From the NCBI GenBank assembly GCA_937139495.1, contig CAKZQC010000025.1, forward strand, positions 1 through 64,000: a stretch of 64,000 nt of DNA. The letters are read 5' to 3'. Shown in pieces: positions 44,363 through 53,438 of the stretch (position 1 is the stretch's first letter; each line of letters begins with the position of its first letter). A program made the position numbers and the translations under genes. A model generated the notes under the pieces. It searched no databases. It saw only the letters and a list, made by a program, of their open reading frames with translations, and was not told the origin of the DNA. The stretch is from an uncultured Saprospiraceae bacterium (GTDB lineage: Bacteria > Bacteroidota > Bacteroidia > Chitinophagales > Saprospiraceae).

Positions 44363-44593
44363 TAACCAGACGTGTGTTTGTGCTAGATGTACAAACAAAA
44401 AGCAACATTAACGTATGTTAATACTTGGAAGTGAGTGGAATAGGGCGAAGCAAGGCAGCTGTATTAGCCATCAGTAGTTAAGGTGCTTTTTTTTATAACT
44501 ATTTGGTTAGTTTATCTCAAAATTGGAGGTTTATTCTAAAATGATATTCTAAAATATATAGATATTGGGGTAACCTTTGTGAACTTGTTGTGT

Positions 44594-44601
44594 TATCTTT
44601 G
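44594..44601 (+). promoter_or_regulatory. -7 element abutting a terminator hairpin
   Basis: TATCTTTG matches TAnnTTTG exactly and ends 1 nt before the terminator stem. If active, transcription would start inside the left arm, leaving a shortened hairpin, and the transcript would lead to the gene at 44686. Confidence 0.4.
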
Positions 44602-44602
44602 G

Positions 44603-44640
44603 CGGTATTAGGGGAGCTATCCCCTAATACCGTTTTTTTT
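44603..44640 (+). terminator. perfect terminator upstream of the SUMF1-like gene
   Basis: A 13-bp perfect stem (44603-44615 with 44620-44632), GCTA loop, then eight T. It lies 240 nt after the four-TM gene and 46 nt before the next ATG. Confidence 0.92.
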
Positions 44641-44685
44641 AGTCAAAATTATATTTGTAATAAAACTTATTTATAACCAAGAATA

Positions 44686-46113
44686 ATGCAAAAAATGTAT
44701 ACTAGATTTTTAGCCATAGTCTTTATGGTACTCCCTATGCTATTGATGGGGAACAATGTCCAAATTGATAATGTCACGTTGACAAATGACTCTACTCTTG
44801 CGTTCAGTATCAGCTGGGAAAACAGCTGGCGAGTGAGTGTAGCACCCAATAATCATGATGCCGTATGGTTGTTCCTCAAACGTAGAGATTGTGCTTCTGG
44901 TCAATGGTCTCATGTAGAGTTAAGCTCAGTAGTTAGCAGTCATACGGTTGCAGCACCTCTCGAGGTCTATATAGATGGTAGAGATGCTAGTGGAACAAAA
45001 GGACTATTTTTGAGAAGAAGTGCTGACGGTACAGGCAATATTAATAGTACAGTTGTTTCTTTAAGAATGACCGCACTTCCTATTGGTGAATACGATTTTA
45101 GAGTTTTTGGAATCGAAATGGTACAAATTCCTCAGGGAGGTTTTCAGCTAGGAGATGGCAATGTTTCAGTAGGAGCGTTAAGAAAAGGAAATTCTAGTGA
45201 CCCTTATGTTGTAACTTCAGAAGGAGCTATCACTGCAACTACATCAGCTGCGGGGATTTATACCTCTAGCTCTACTTATCGCCCAACTAGCATGCCTGCC
45301 AATTATCCAAAAGGCTTTGCGGAAGTGTACTGTATGAAACATGAAATTTCGCAGGCACAATATGTTGACTTTGTCAATTTGCTAACATCTGATCAAGCTA
45401 CTAATCGCCAAATTACAGGCACTGCTAATCGATTGAATATTACAGGCACTTGGCCCGTTTTGGTTGCGAATGCTCCCCATAGACCTATGAATTATTTAGG
45501 TTGGTCAGATTTTTTGGCGTACTTAGATTGGAGTGCTCTACGTCCTATGACAGAACTAGAATATGAAAAAATATGTAGAGGTCCAGTGACTCCTGTCGCT
45601 GGAGAATATGCTTGGGGAAGCAATATTATTACAGATGCTAACACTTTAATCAATGATGGTACTCCAAATGAACAATCTTCCAATCCTATCACCGCAGGAG
45701 GTGGAATCGCCAACTACAATAACAATAATATTTTAGGACCTATCCGATGTGGATTCGCTGCCAAGGCAGCCACTTCACGCCTTACGGCTGGTTCTTCATA
45801 TTATGGTGTAATGGATATGAGTGGCAATCTTTGGGAAGCTACTATTTCGAATAGAGGTGCCGCAGCAGTCGCATTTACTGGACTTGTTGGTGATGGAACG
45901 ATTACTGTCAGTCCTACTCCTGGTTATGCAAATGTAACCAGCTGGCCAGGTCTTCAAGCCTCAGTTGTATCGACAACTTCTGCCACAGGTAGAGGTTCTC
46001 GTGGTGGTTCTTGGAACGAAGCACCTGCGTTTTTGCGTATATCTGACCGAGGAGGAATTAATATTCTTGACGGTCGTAGACTTAACGAATTTGGTGGAAG
46101 AGGAGTCCGCTAG
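44686..46113 (+). CDS. exported formylglycine-generating-enzyme-like (SUMF1 fold) protein
   Basis: A 475-residue protein with a signal peptide (about 1-22). Residues 23-145 form an N-terminal beta domain (ISWENSWRVSVAPNNHDAVW); about 145-475 is the SUMF1/FGE-sulfatase domain: VQIPQGGFQLGDG, FYC-like EVYCMKHEISQAQYVDFVN, RPMTELEYEKICRG, GVMDMSGNLWEAT and GSRGGSWNEAPAFLRISDR. The FGE active-site Cys pair is not evident, so it is probably a structural or ligand-binding relative rather than a formylglycine-generating enzyme. The next gene, 116 nt on, encodes a T9SS-exported repeat protein, and the two may be displayed together. Confidence 0.85.
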   Translation: MQKMYTRFLAIVFMVLPMLLMGNNVQIDNVTLTNDSTLAFSISWENSWRVSVAPNNHDAVWLFLKRRDCASGQWSHVELSSVVSSHTVAAPLEVYIDGRDASGTKGLFLRRSADGTGNINSTVVSLRMTALPIGEYDFRVFGIEMVQIPQGGFQLGDGNVSVGALRKGNSSDPYVVTSEGAITATTSAAGIYTSSSTYRPTSMPANYPKGFAEVYCMKHEISQAQYVDFVNLLTSDQATNRQITGTANRLNITGTWPVLVANAPHRPMNYLGWSDFLAYLDWSALRPMTELEYEKICRGPVTPVAGEYAWGSNIITDANTLINDGTPNEQSSNPITAGGGIANYNNNNILGPIRCGFAAKAATSRLTAGSSYYGVMDMSGNLWEATISNRGAAAVAFTGLVGDGTITVSPTPGYANVTSWPGLQASVVSTTSATGRGSRGGSWNEAPAFLRISDRGGINILDGRRLNEFGGRGVR

Positions 46114-46229
46114 TAAGCTATTCTATAGGTATGGTGTAGGTTAGTTTTTTTATCGTGTCCAGCACTAATTAAAGTGGTTGGATAGCACTAGCGTACATCA
46201 TATCTAGTCATAAATAAATTATAAATAAT

Positions 46230-47216
46230 ATGAAGTGGCTGATATATAGTAGCCTATTATTTTGGAGCAATATGTTGTCCGCTCAAGTCCCTTTTCAAGG
46301 TGGTATAGCTTCAGGCTCAACTACCCTTGCACTGGCAGGAGTCGATACTTGCGTCCATTTTTTTGGAGGTGGTCAAGGTTCTAGTTCTGATACGGCTCAC
46401 TACGCCAATCCTTATGCTTGTACGACCTATTATGGAGATAGTTTGTCGGGTTATGTACACAATAATGAATTGACAAGTACACAAAATTGTATTTTTTATG
46501 TAGGAGAAAATGGCTCTGGATACAGTGAAGATTTCTATGATAATCCTACCGCTTGTCCTTCGTACTTTGCGTCTGCTAGTGGCAACGACGGCTATCATGC
46601 CCGTAGCTATACCGAGACTTCAGGAAGTTGTTATATCGTGACATTGCCCATAGAGGCATCGCCTTTGTTCGCCAAAATAGAAGATAAACAAGGATTGCTC
46701 AGTTGGTCAACTTATGCGGAGGAGAATAACGAAGGGTTTGAGGTACAAAAAAGTTTAGATGGTGTGGAGTGGACGGTCATTGGTTGGCTTGATGGTGCAG
46801 GCGATTACGTCGGTACGCTGAACTACGATTTTGTAGATGAACAACTGCAATATCAAAACCAATACTATCGATTCAAGCAAATTGATTTTGACGGAAGTTA
46901 TACCTACTCCAATGTTGTCAATTTGCACCCCTCGATGACCAATAGTACGCCAGATTTTATTGCGATTTATCCGAATCCTGTCCGTTCGGGCAATTACCTA
47001 AATATTAGATCTTGGGTTTCTCGTGAACTAGAAATCAACATTCAACTATACAATACTTTAGGGCAGTTGGTATTGACAAAAAAGGCAGCTTTAGATGAAT
47101 TGAATAGTTTGATAGAATTACCTCTAGGAAACATTCCGCAGGGCAATTATTTCTTAGTACTGATTGATAAAACAGGAACTATTTTGACGCAACAAAAGGT
47201 AGTTGTTCACGAATAG
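46230..47216 (+). CDS. T9SS type A protein with Cys/Gly-rich repeats
   Basis: A 328-residue secreted protein. After the signal peptide (about 1-19, LSAQ) come about three repeats of roughly 36-40 residues (20-140) carrying 'C..FF/YG/GG.G.S.D...NP.AC..YY' (for example VHFFGGGQGSSSDTAHYANP, IFYVGENGSGYSEDFYDNP). A fibronectin-like/Ig-like module (about 145-235, LLSWSTYAEENNEGFEVQ) leads to the type A sorting domain starting IAIYPNPVRSGN and ending in VVVHE. The repeats are probably surface-exposed. Paired with the SUMF1-like gene upstream. Confidence 0.85.
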   Translation: MKWLIYSSLLFWSNMLSAQVPFQGGIASGSTTLALAGVDTCVHFFGGGQGSSSDTAHYANPYACTTYYGDSLSGYVHNNELTSTQNCIFYVGENGSGYSEDFYDNPTACPSYFASASGNDGYHARSYTETSGSCYIVTLPIEASPLFAKIEDKQGLLSWSTYAEENNEGFEVQKSLDGVEWTVIGWLDGAGDYVGTLNYDFVDEQLQYQNQYYRFKQIDFDGSYTYSNVVNLHPSMTNSTPDFIAIYPNPVRSGNYLNIRSWVSRELEINIQLYNTLGQLVLTKKAALDELNSLIELPLGNIPQGNYFLVLIDKTGTILTQQKVVVHE

Positions 47217-47266
47217 ATAAAAATATACAACGCCGTCAAAATAACCGCTTCTTTTAGCGTGTGTCT

Positions 47267-47310
47267 TAGGGCATATTTGAAATTTTAATTTTGAATATGC
47301 CCTATTTTTT
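47267..47310 (+). terminator. terminator after the T9SS repeat protein
   Basis: TAGGGCATATT (47267-47277) pairs with AATATGCCCTA (47294-47304), followed by six T. The loop is 16 nt. Confidence 0.8.
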
Positions 47311-47384
47311 GGAAATAAATTTTGGCTAAAAATACGATAAAAGGAAGGTTTCGTTAATCTATTAATCGTTTTATGGGTTTATTC

Positions 47385-47427
47385 TAAGAGCGTGTATAAA
47401 ACAACTTCAATCTTAGACACACTCTAA
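47385..47427. repeat. interspersed palindromic repeat, copy B
   Basis: TAAGAGCGTGTATAA on the left and TTAGACACACTCTAA on the right form an imperfect palindrome. The left arm matches copy A (34202) except at one base, and TCTTAGACA is shared on the right. Confidence 0.65.
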
Positions 47428-47455
47428 AGTAAAATAAAAAAAAGCAAAAAAGCAA

Positions 47456-48682
47456 ATGAGAAAATACGATATAGTACTATATGGAGCGACAGGCTTCACA
47501 GGCAAACGAGCAGTTGCTTATTTTCAGGAACATGCTACCAAAGAACTAAAATGGGCGATTGCGGCAAGAAATGCCGACAAACTAACAGAGCTAAAAAAAG
47601 AACTAGATCTGGAGGTAGCAGTCATTATAGCGGAAGCGACCAATAGCGAAGATATAGAAGCCTTGGTAAGTCAAACCAAAGTCGTGCTTTCTACCGCAGG
47701 TCCGTACGATTTGTACGGAAGTGAATTGGTGAAACATTGTGCCAAACAAGGGGTGCATTATGTCGATATAACAGGCGAAGCGCCTTGGGTCAACCAAATG
47801 ATAAAAGAACATGGTGCTACCGCCAAACAAACAGGGGCACGTATCATTTCTTTTTGTGGTTTTGATAGTATTCCTGCCGATTTGGGTGTTTGGAAACTAC
47901 AACAATTCTTCCGAGAAGAATGGCAAAAAGAAGTTAGCACAGCTGAAGGTTATTATGTACTATCAGGGGGCGGACTCAATGGCGGCACGCTGCTATCGGC
48001 ACTCAATATGATGGAAAAAGGGCAAACCGACCAAATGACTAATGATGCCCTGTTGTTGTCGGATTTGGAGCAGCGGAATTTTATAGTCAAGCAAAATGAG
48101 AGCTTCAAAAATCGTTACTCGAAGGAGGTCAATAAATGGGTTTATCCTTTCGTGATGGGCGAAATCAATACCAAGGTAGTATATAGAAGCATTGGGTTGC
48201 AATTGGAGCAAAACCCCAATTTGCTGCCTCATTTTTCTTATGACGAATACCATGCTATTGGCGGGCGGTTCCCTTCTATAATGGCGGCTTATGGTATGGC
48301 TACTTTCAATGTATTGAGCAAATCTCGCTCCATGCGCAAGTTTCTGAAACTGATAGGTCCCAAAACCAATCAAGGCCCTACCGAGGAGCAAATAGAAGAA
48401 GGTTTTTTTAGACTCAAAGTAATCGGTCAAGATGCCGATAAACAACACAAAGCAATGATGACGATGCAGTTTCATGGCGACGCAGGAAACAAAGCAACTG
48501 TTATGTTCTTGTGCGAATGTGCTTTTATGTTGGCAGAAGAAACTGCCAAGCCAGCACTACAAAAAGAACTAGCCGCAGGGTTTTTGACACCTTCTATTGC
48601 CTTCGGCAATCGTCTGTACGAACGTTTGCAAGCTAGAGGATTGCAGATTGACTGCAAAGTGATAAAAGAAGAACGTAAATAA
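47456..48682 (+). CDS. saccharopine dehydrogenase-like oxidoreductase
   Basis: A 408-residue NAD(P)-binding protein of the SCCPDH/trans-acting enoyl reductase type. The N-terminus DIVLYGATGFTGKRAVAYF is the Rossmann motif of the group, and residues 60-130 hold VVLSTAGPYDLYGSELVKHC and VDITGEAPWVNQMI, also diagnostic. The central FCGFDSIPADLGVW is conserved in the family. Related mycobacterial proteins reduce lipid precursors; the role in Bacteroidota is unknown. A palindromic repeat lies 29 nt upstream. Single gene. Confidence 0.9.
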   Translation: MRKYDIVLYGATGFTGKRAVAYFQEHATKELKWAIAARNADKLTELKKELDLEVAVIIAEATNSEDIEALVSQTKVVLSTAGPYDLYGSELVKHCAKQGVHYVDITGEAPWVNQMIKEHGATAKQTGARIISFCGFDSIPADLGVWKLQQFFREEWQKEVSTAEGYYVLSGGGLNGGTLLSALNMMEKGQTDQMTNDALLLSDLEQRNFIVKQNESFKNRYSKEVNKWVYPFVMGEINTKVVYRSIGLQLEQNPNLLPHFSYDEYHAIGGRFPSIMAAYGMATFNVLSKSRSMRKFLKLIGPKTNQGPTEEQIEEGFFRLKVIGQDADKQHKAMMTMQFHGDAGNKATVMFLCECAFMLAEETAKPALQKELAAGFLTPSIAFGNRLYERLQARGLQIDCKVIKEERK

Positions 48683-48716
48683 AGTAAAAACTATAAAGGG
48701 TTTATTATTTTTTTTG

Positions 48717-48724
48717 TACCTTTG
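48717..48724 (+). promoter_or_regulatory. -7 element of rpsA
   Basis: TACCTTTG matches TAnnTTTG exactly; the leader would be about 85 nt. No clear -33 element is seen. Confidence 0.5.
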
Positions 48725-48816
48725 CACATGCTTTTGGGCAACCTATGTTTATATAGGAAGTTTGAAAGTATCTGAAAAAATATTTTTTAACCTTTTAAAC
48801 AACAAGCATTTTTCAT

Positions 48817-50688
48817 ATGGAAAATCTTGAAAACAAAAACGACGAAGCAGTTGACAACAACGATAACGTCGCAACACAAGAAGTAAAAAAAGAAATCAAA
48901 CCACAAACTCCACACGATGCGTTCGATTGGGAGAATGGCCCTAAAGGAGTGTTGAACTACTCTGCTGAGGACATTACTCAATATACCAACTTGTACGAAG
49001 ATACTTTGAACTCTATCAAAGAGCTTGAAATCGTAGCGGGTAGAGTAGTAGCAATCACTCACAGTGATGTTATCTTGGATTTGGGTTCTAAATCAGATGG
49101 TTTAGTTTCTAAATCAGAATTTCGTGATATGCCTGACTTAGCCGTCAATGACGTAGTTGAGGTATATGTAGAAATGCAAGAAGATGATCGTGGACAGATG
49201 GTTTTGTCTCGTCGCAAAGCTAAATTGCTAAGTGCTTGGGCCAACATCGTAACAGCTTACGAAGAAGGAACAGTAGTAACTGGTATTGTAGTGAGCAAAA
49301 CAAAAGGTGGATTGATTGTAGATATCAATGGTCTAGAAACATTCTTACCAGGATCTCAAATTGATATTCGTCCAATTACTGACTACGATTCTTACGTAGG
49401 TAAAACGATGGAATACAAAGTCGTTAAAATTAACGAAACGATCAAAAATGCTGTTGTATCGCACAAAGCACTTATCGAAAGTGATTTGGAAGAGCAGCGT
49501 CAAGCTATCATCTCTAAATTGGAGAAAGGTCAAGTATTGGAAGGTATTGTCAAAAATATCACTGATTTTGGTGCGTTCTTGGATTTGGGTGGTGTCGATG
49601 GTCTTTTGTACATTACCGATATTTCTTGGGGACGTATCAAGCACCCAAGCGACATCTTGGAGAATGGACAGAAACTGAACGTAGTAGTATTAGATTTCAA
49701 TGATGATAAAAAACGTATCTCATTGGGTCTCAAACAACTACAGCCTCATCCATGGGATGTATTGGCAGCAGAAATTGAGCCAGGTTCTACTGTGAAAGGT
49801 AAAATCGTTAACATCGAAGATTATGGTGCTTTCTTGGAAATTACACCAGGTGTTGAAGGTCTTATTCACGTATCGGAAGTATCTTGGAGCAGCCAGCCTA
49901 TCAACTCTCGTGAGTATTTCAAAGAAGGAGACATGCACGATGCTAAAGTCGTAACTATCGACCGTGAAGAACGCAAAATGTCTTTGAGTTTGAGAAAACT
50001 ACAAGAAGATCCTTGGTCAACTATTCAAGACAAATATCCTGTAGGTAGCCAGCATTCTGGTGAAGTCAAAAACTTGACTCCTTACGGTGTGTTTATCGAG
50101 ATGGAAGAAGGTATTGGTGGAATGGTACACATTTCTGACCTATCTTGGACGAAACGTTTCGCTCACCCTGCTGAATTTACAAAAGTAGGTGAGACTATGA
50201 ATATTACTATTCTAGACATCGACCAAGACAGCCGCAAACTTTCTTTAGGACACAAACAATTGGAAGAAAATCCATGGGATACGTTCTCTGATGTATTCCC
50301 AGAAGGTTCTGTACATGAAGCTACTATCGTTCGTCGTGACGACAGAGGTGCTATCGTACAATTGCCTTACGGATTGGAAGCATTTGCTCCTATCAGACAC
50401 GTTAAGAAAGAAGACGGTACATTGGCGGAAGCTGATGAAAAACTAATGTTCAAAGTGATTGAATTCAATCGTGATGACAAGCGTATCTTAGTTTCTCACG
50501 CTCGTTTCTACTCTGATGCTAAAAAATCAGAAGATGCAGCTGATAAAGAAACTAGACGTAACGATCGTCAGAAAGCTAAATCAGATATGAAAAAACAGAA
50601 TTCTAAAGTAGAGAAATCTACCTTGGGTGATTCTATTGATTTTTCTGCTTTGAAAAAACAAATAAAAGATGCTGACGAAGAGGAATAG
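48817..50688 (+). CDS. rpsA: 30S ribosomal protein S1
   Basis: A 623-residue mRNA-binding ribosomal protein. Six S1 domains are visible, the best being KNITDFGAFLDLGGVDGLLY, VNIEDYGAFLEITPGVEGLI and KNLTPYGVFIEMEEGIGGMV (domains 3-5); the first two and the sixth are more diverged. It has an acidic N-terminal tail of about 55 residues and a charged C-terminus (about 560-623). S1 in Bacteroidota works with AU-rich leaders, which fits the A-rich start sites in this window. No cmk gene precedes it, unlike in proteobacteria. Terminator follows. Confidence 0.97.
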   Translation: MENLENKNDEAVDNNDNVATQEVKKEIKPQTPHDAFDWENGPKGVLNYSAEDITQYTNLYEDTLNSIKELEIVAGRVVAITHSDVILDLGSKSDGLVSKSEFRDMPDLAVNDVVEVYVEMQEDDRGQMVLSRRKAKLLSAWANIVTAYEEGTVVTGIVVSKTKGGLIVDINGLETFLPGSQIDIRPITDYDSYVGKTMEYKVVKINETIKNAVVSHKALIESDLEEQRQAIISKLEKGQVLEGIVKNITDFGAFLDLGGVDGLLYITDISWGRIKHPSDILENGQKLNVVVLDFNDDKKRISLGLKQLQPHPWDVLAAEIEPGSTVKGKIVNIEDYGAFLEITPGVEGLIHVSEVSWSSQPINSREYFKEGDMHDAKVVTIDREERKMSLSLRKLQEDPWSTIQDKYPVGSQHSGEVKNLTPYGVFIEMEEGIGGMVHISDLSWTKRFAHPAEFTKVGETMNITILDIDQDSRKLSLGHKQLEENPWDTFSDVFPEGSVHEATIVRRDDRGAIVQLPYGLEAFAPIRHVKKEDGTLAEADEKLMFKVIEFNRDDKRILVSHARFYSDAKKSEDAADKETRRNDRQKAKSDMKKQNSKVEKSTLGDSIDFSALKKQIKDADEEE

Positions 50689-50722
50689 ATAAAACCCTTT
50701 TCTACGCAGACTAATATTGTAC

Positions 50723-50762
50723 AAAAGCTACGCTAATCCTTTATGGATTGGGGTAGCTTTTT
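50723..50762 (+). terminator. terminator of rpsA
   Basis: AAAAGCTAC pairs with GTAGCTTTT, extended by an inner CTAATCC/GGATTGG stem with one internal mismatch, and followed by T. Confidence 0.85.
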
Positions 50763-50869
50763 ATTTTGACAAAATAGCCAACTACTAGACGAAGTGGCAC
50801 AAAAATAGCTGCTATTTTGGTGTATTAGAATAGTACAATTACTACCTAAGGAGTAGTAGCTGCTATTCA

Positions 50870-50907
50870 CCAAGACATGAAAGTATCAACTTTTTTTCAT
50901 ATCTTGG
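50870..50907. repeat. inverted repeat upstream of the lipoprotein gene
   Basis: CCAAGACATGAAA (50870-50882) and TTTCATATCTTGG (50895-50907) are complementary at 12 of 13 positions, with a 12-nt loop. It is followed by TATTACC rather than a T-run. It lies 75 nt before the ATG, where a regulatory stem-loop or protein site is plausible. Confidence 0.45.
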
Positions 50908-50982
50908 TATTACCAACTACAAAGCAATGGCATTAAGCACTTGCTTTTTTTTATTAAAATCAACAATCTAAAGAATCTTATT

Positions 50983-51780
50983 ATGATGATGAAAAAGACA
51001 TTAGTAGCATTAGCGGCAACAACGCTAATCTTTGCTGCTTGCGAAAAAACACCAGATCCTGTAACGGTCTCTCTATCAAGTCTGACAGCTACCGAATCAA
51101 CTTTGGCTAATAGCCCCAAAACAGTTATGGTGACCATCTCAAACACGACCGACCAAAGCGCGACCATCAAGTGGGAACGCAGTGAGACCACTAGTCCAGC
51201 TGGTTTTACTTATATGGTCAATGGTTCTAGCGACAACGCTTCAGAAATCAAATTGGATGGAAATGAAACAGTAGAAGTCAAACTGATGGTGAATCCTAAT
51301 GGCAACACTGGAACGGCTACTGGAACACTTTCTTTTTATGACAAAGACAATCAGTCTAGCACAACACAAAGTTTCGCTTATAGCGTAAGCACGGTAAGTG
51401 ATTTGTTTGTGATACAGCCTGTTGGTCCTACTAGTAGTAGCGCACGTGCTGCTGGCGGTGCAGACGGACAAGGGGGCAAAGATTACTATATTAACGTGAT
51501 TAATCCTACTCAATCCACTATAACGGTAACTTGGGAAAAAGTAGAAACAACTTTGCCAACAGGTTGGAATATTCCTATCTGTACCGATGAGGCTTGTTAT
51601 TCGCCTAGTATTTTTACACAGACTATGACTATGGAGCCTTCCGATACGGTTGTATATAAAGCTACTTTCACACCTTCTGGCAATGTAGGTGCTGGTGAAA
51701 TGGATGCTATCTTTTATGTAGCAGATGATAGTGCAGCTACACACAAAAATCAAATATTGATGCACAGTGTTACGCAATAA
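50983..51780 (+). CDS. lipoprotein with two Ig-like/MSP-like beta domains
   Basis: A 265-residue lipoprotein. Of the three successive Mets I take the first (50983); the frame opens 42 nt earlier. The lipobox is LIFAAC, followed by EKTPDP. Two beta-sandwich units of about 110 residues follow, each with a similar core (TISNTTDQSATIKWERSETT and VINPTQSTITVTWEKVETTL), so the protein looks like an internal duplication. Function unknown. An inverted repeat lies upstream and a strong bidirectional hairpin lies downstream. Confidence 0.8.
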   Translation: MMMKKTLVALAATTLIFAACEKTPDPVTVSLSSLTATESTLANSPKTVMVTISNTTDQSATIKWERSETTSPAGFTYMVNGSSDNASEIKLDGNETVEVKLMVNPNGNTGTATGTLSFYDKDNQSSTTQSFAYSVSTVSDLFVIQPVGPTSSSARAAGGADGQGGKDYYINVINPTQSTITVTWEKVETTLPTGWNIPICTDEACYSPSIFTQTMTMEPSDTVVYKATFTPSGNVGAGEMDAIFYVADDSAATHKNQILMHSVTQ

Positions 51781-51803
51781 GCAATAGCAGGTATCAATAA
51801 CGC

Positions 51804-51844
51804 AAAAAGGCAGTTCCAAATTAATTTGGAACTGCCTTTTTTTT
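51804..51844. terminator. bidirectional terminator between lipoprotein and coiled-coil genes
   Basis: A 38-nt perfect palindrome (51804-51841) gives a 17-bp stem with a TTAA loop, with A-rich and T-rich edges. It serves both convergent genes. Confidence 0.92.
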
Positions 51845-51884
51845 GTGCTTGTTATGTATTGACGGAAAGTCTAAGAGTTAATTT

Positions 51885-53210
51885 CTACTCTTCTTCGTCC
51901 TTGCTAGTTGTTGCTTGGTCGATGGCTTCTTCCTCCTCTTTAGCTTGTACCTCTTCGCCCAATACCGTAGGTTTACTTACGACATCGCTAGCTTCCAAAC
52001 TAGTATCTTTAATTTCAGAAGTTTCCGTTGTTGGTGCTTCAGTCGTAGCGGCTAATGCAGCGGCTTTTTCGTCGGCTTTAGTTTTTTCGTCGGCTTTAGC
52101 TTTTGCGGCAGCTTCTTTTTTAGCTTTTTCGGCGACCTCTTGTTCTCTACGAGCGGTCATCTTAGCCAATCTAGTTTTCAACTCGTCCATGGTTTTTTTC
52201 ATGTCGTCGAGTTTTTTGGTCTTAGAAGAGATACGCTCCTTAATCAATTTTGCTTTTACTTCACGCAATTGAGTTTCCAACTGACCAACACTGGTAGAAC
52301 TCAGTTTGTCTTCTTGTACATCTAGTTCTCTTTGGTCTCTACCAATAGAAGTGGACATTTTGGCGATAGCACCTTGTAGCCCTTCTATTCTACGAGAAAG
52401 ACGAGTATCGGCAGAGTTATTACTAGCACTATCAGGAGAGCGTTTTTCTTTGAGTACTTTGAACGCCTTATCTAAGCGTTCCCAAAGTTCTGTTCTGGAA
52501 GAACGAGTGATTTTTATCTTTTTGAAATCATTTTGTAGCTGCTTGAGCTTATTGAAAAGCTTCTGAAAGTCTGCTCCTTCTGCTTCGATGGCTTGCTCTA
52601 TGGGAGTCAATTGAGCCAAAAAGCTCGCTACATTTTTAGCAGATTCACTCTCAAAGGCTGCATCTTCTGCCGAGCGTAAGTTTTTGAGAAACTCAAACAA
52701 GTTATTTACTTCTCCTTTGAGCGATTGAGCATGCTCTCTAAACAAGTTATGTTCTTTGATTTGACTTTGTACTTTCGACCAAAATCCCTTCATGTTCTCC
52801 CAGCTTTCTTTGGAGTATTTCTCTAGCGTGTCGATTTTTTCTTTCATTTCGCTGAGCTCGTGTTGGTAGCTGTGGTAGAGTTTGGTAGAAAGGACAATAA
52901 AAATCCATTCTGTTTGCGTACGCAATACCAACTCTTTGTCTTCTGCTTCGTACAGATCAGGCACGAACTGTAAGCTAGCAGATAATGCCATTTCGTCTGT
53001 CAAGGTGCTTTCGGGCAGTACTACTTCTGCTCCTTTTTTCCATTTGGTAATGAGTTGTAGAGCGAGCTCTTCGGTAGCAGCATTTGAGGGTACTATCTTT
53101 CGGATAATTTTATTGTCATCAGGAAACAATTCCAACGTCAATAATACTTTTTCAGTAGTCGTTTCTTCGGAGCTTCTTTTTGCCCACAGTACAAGTTTTG
53201 ATGTTTTCAT
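51885..53210 (-). CDS. long coiled-coil protein
   Basis: A 441-residue cytoplasmic protein without a signal peptide. Residues 1-110 form a compact domain (KLVLWAKRSSEETTTEKVLL), about 115-350 is a series of long helices (HELSEMKEKIDTLEKYSKES; LQGAIAKMSTSIGRDQREL), and the last ~90 residues are low-complexity Ala/Lys/Glu/Thr (KAKKEAAAKAKADEKTKADE). No catalytic motif. It may be a structural or scaffold protein; I know of no characterised relative. Single gene. Confidence 0.75.
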   Translation of the reverse strand: MKTSKLVLWAKRSSEETTTEKVLLTLELFPDDNKIIRKIVPSNAATEELALQLITKWKKGAEVVLPESTLTDEMALSASLQFVPDLYEAEDKELVLRTQTEWIFIVLSTKLYHSYQHELSEMKEKIDTLEKYSKESWENMKGFWSKVQSQIKEHNLFREHAQSLKGEVNNLFEFLKNLRSAEDAAFESESAKNVASFLAQLTPIEQAIEAEGADFQKLFNKLKQLQNDFKKIKITRSSRTELWERLDKAFKVLKEKRSPDSASNNSADTRLSRRIEGLQGAIAKMSTSIGRDQRELDVQEDKLSSTSVGQLETQLREVKAKLIKERISSKTKKLDDMKKTMDELKTRLAKMTARREQEVAEKAKKEAAAKAKADEKTKADEKAAALAATTEAPTTETSEIKDTSLEASDVVSKPTVLGEEVQAKEEEEAIDQATTSKDEEE

Positions 53211-53336
53211 GATAAGAGTACTTTACGTAAATGTAAGGATTTTGTGTATTGCTAGTATGATAAGGTATAAGGTGGTCTAGCAAGAATTACTGTATGTATA
53301 TCTTCTTTCGTGAAGAAGAGAAGTATAAAATAGAAT

Positions 53337-53377
53337 AAAAATTACCTTTTTCCTACATCAAGTAGAAAAAAGGTAAT
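53337..53377 (-). terminator. terminator of the PG-binding repeat gene
   Basis: 53341-53356 pairs with 53362-53377 (16 bp, one mismatch) with a 5-nt loop; A at 53337-53341 gives a T-run on the minus strand, 62 nt after the stop. Confidence 0.8.
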
Positions 53378-53438
53378 AAATAAATGCTTATTAGTAAGAC
53401 AAATGTTTTGTCAAATAGTTTAACCTCAAAGATTATAT

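Larger units (their letters stand above)
44363..44685. other. 323-nt gap with terminator and promoter
   Basis: No open frame. The right half holds the TATCTTTG -7 element (44594-44601) and, directly after it, a strong terminator hairpin (44603-44640). Confidence 0.6.
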
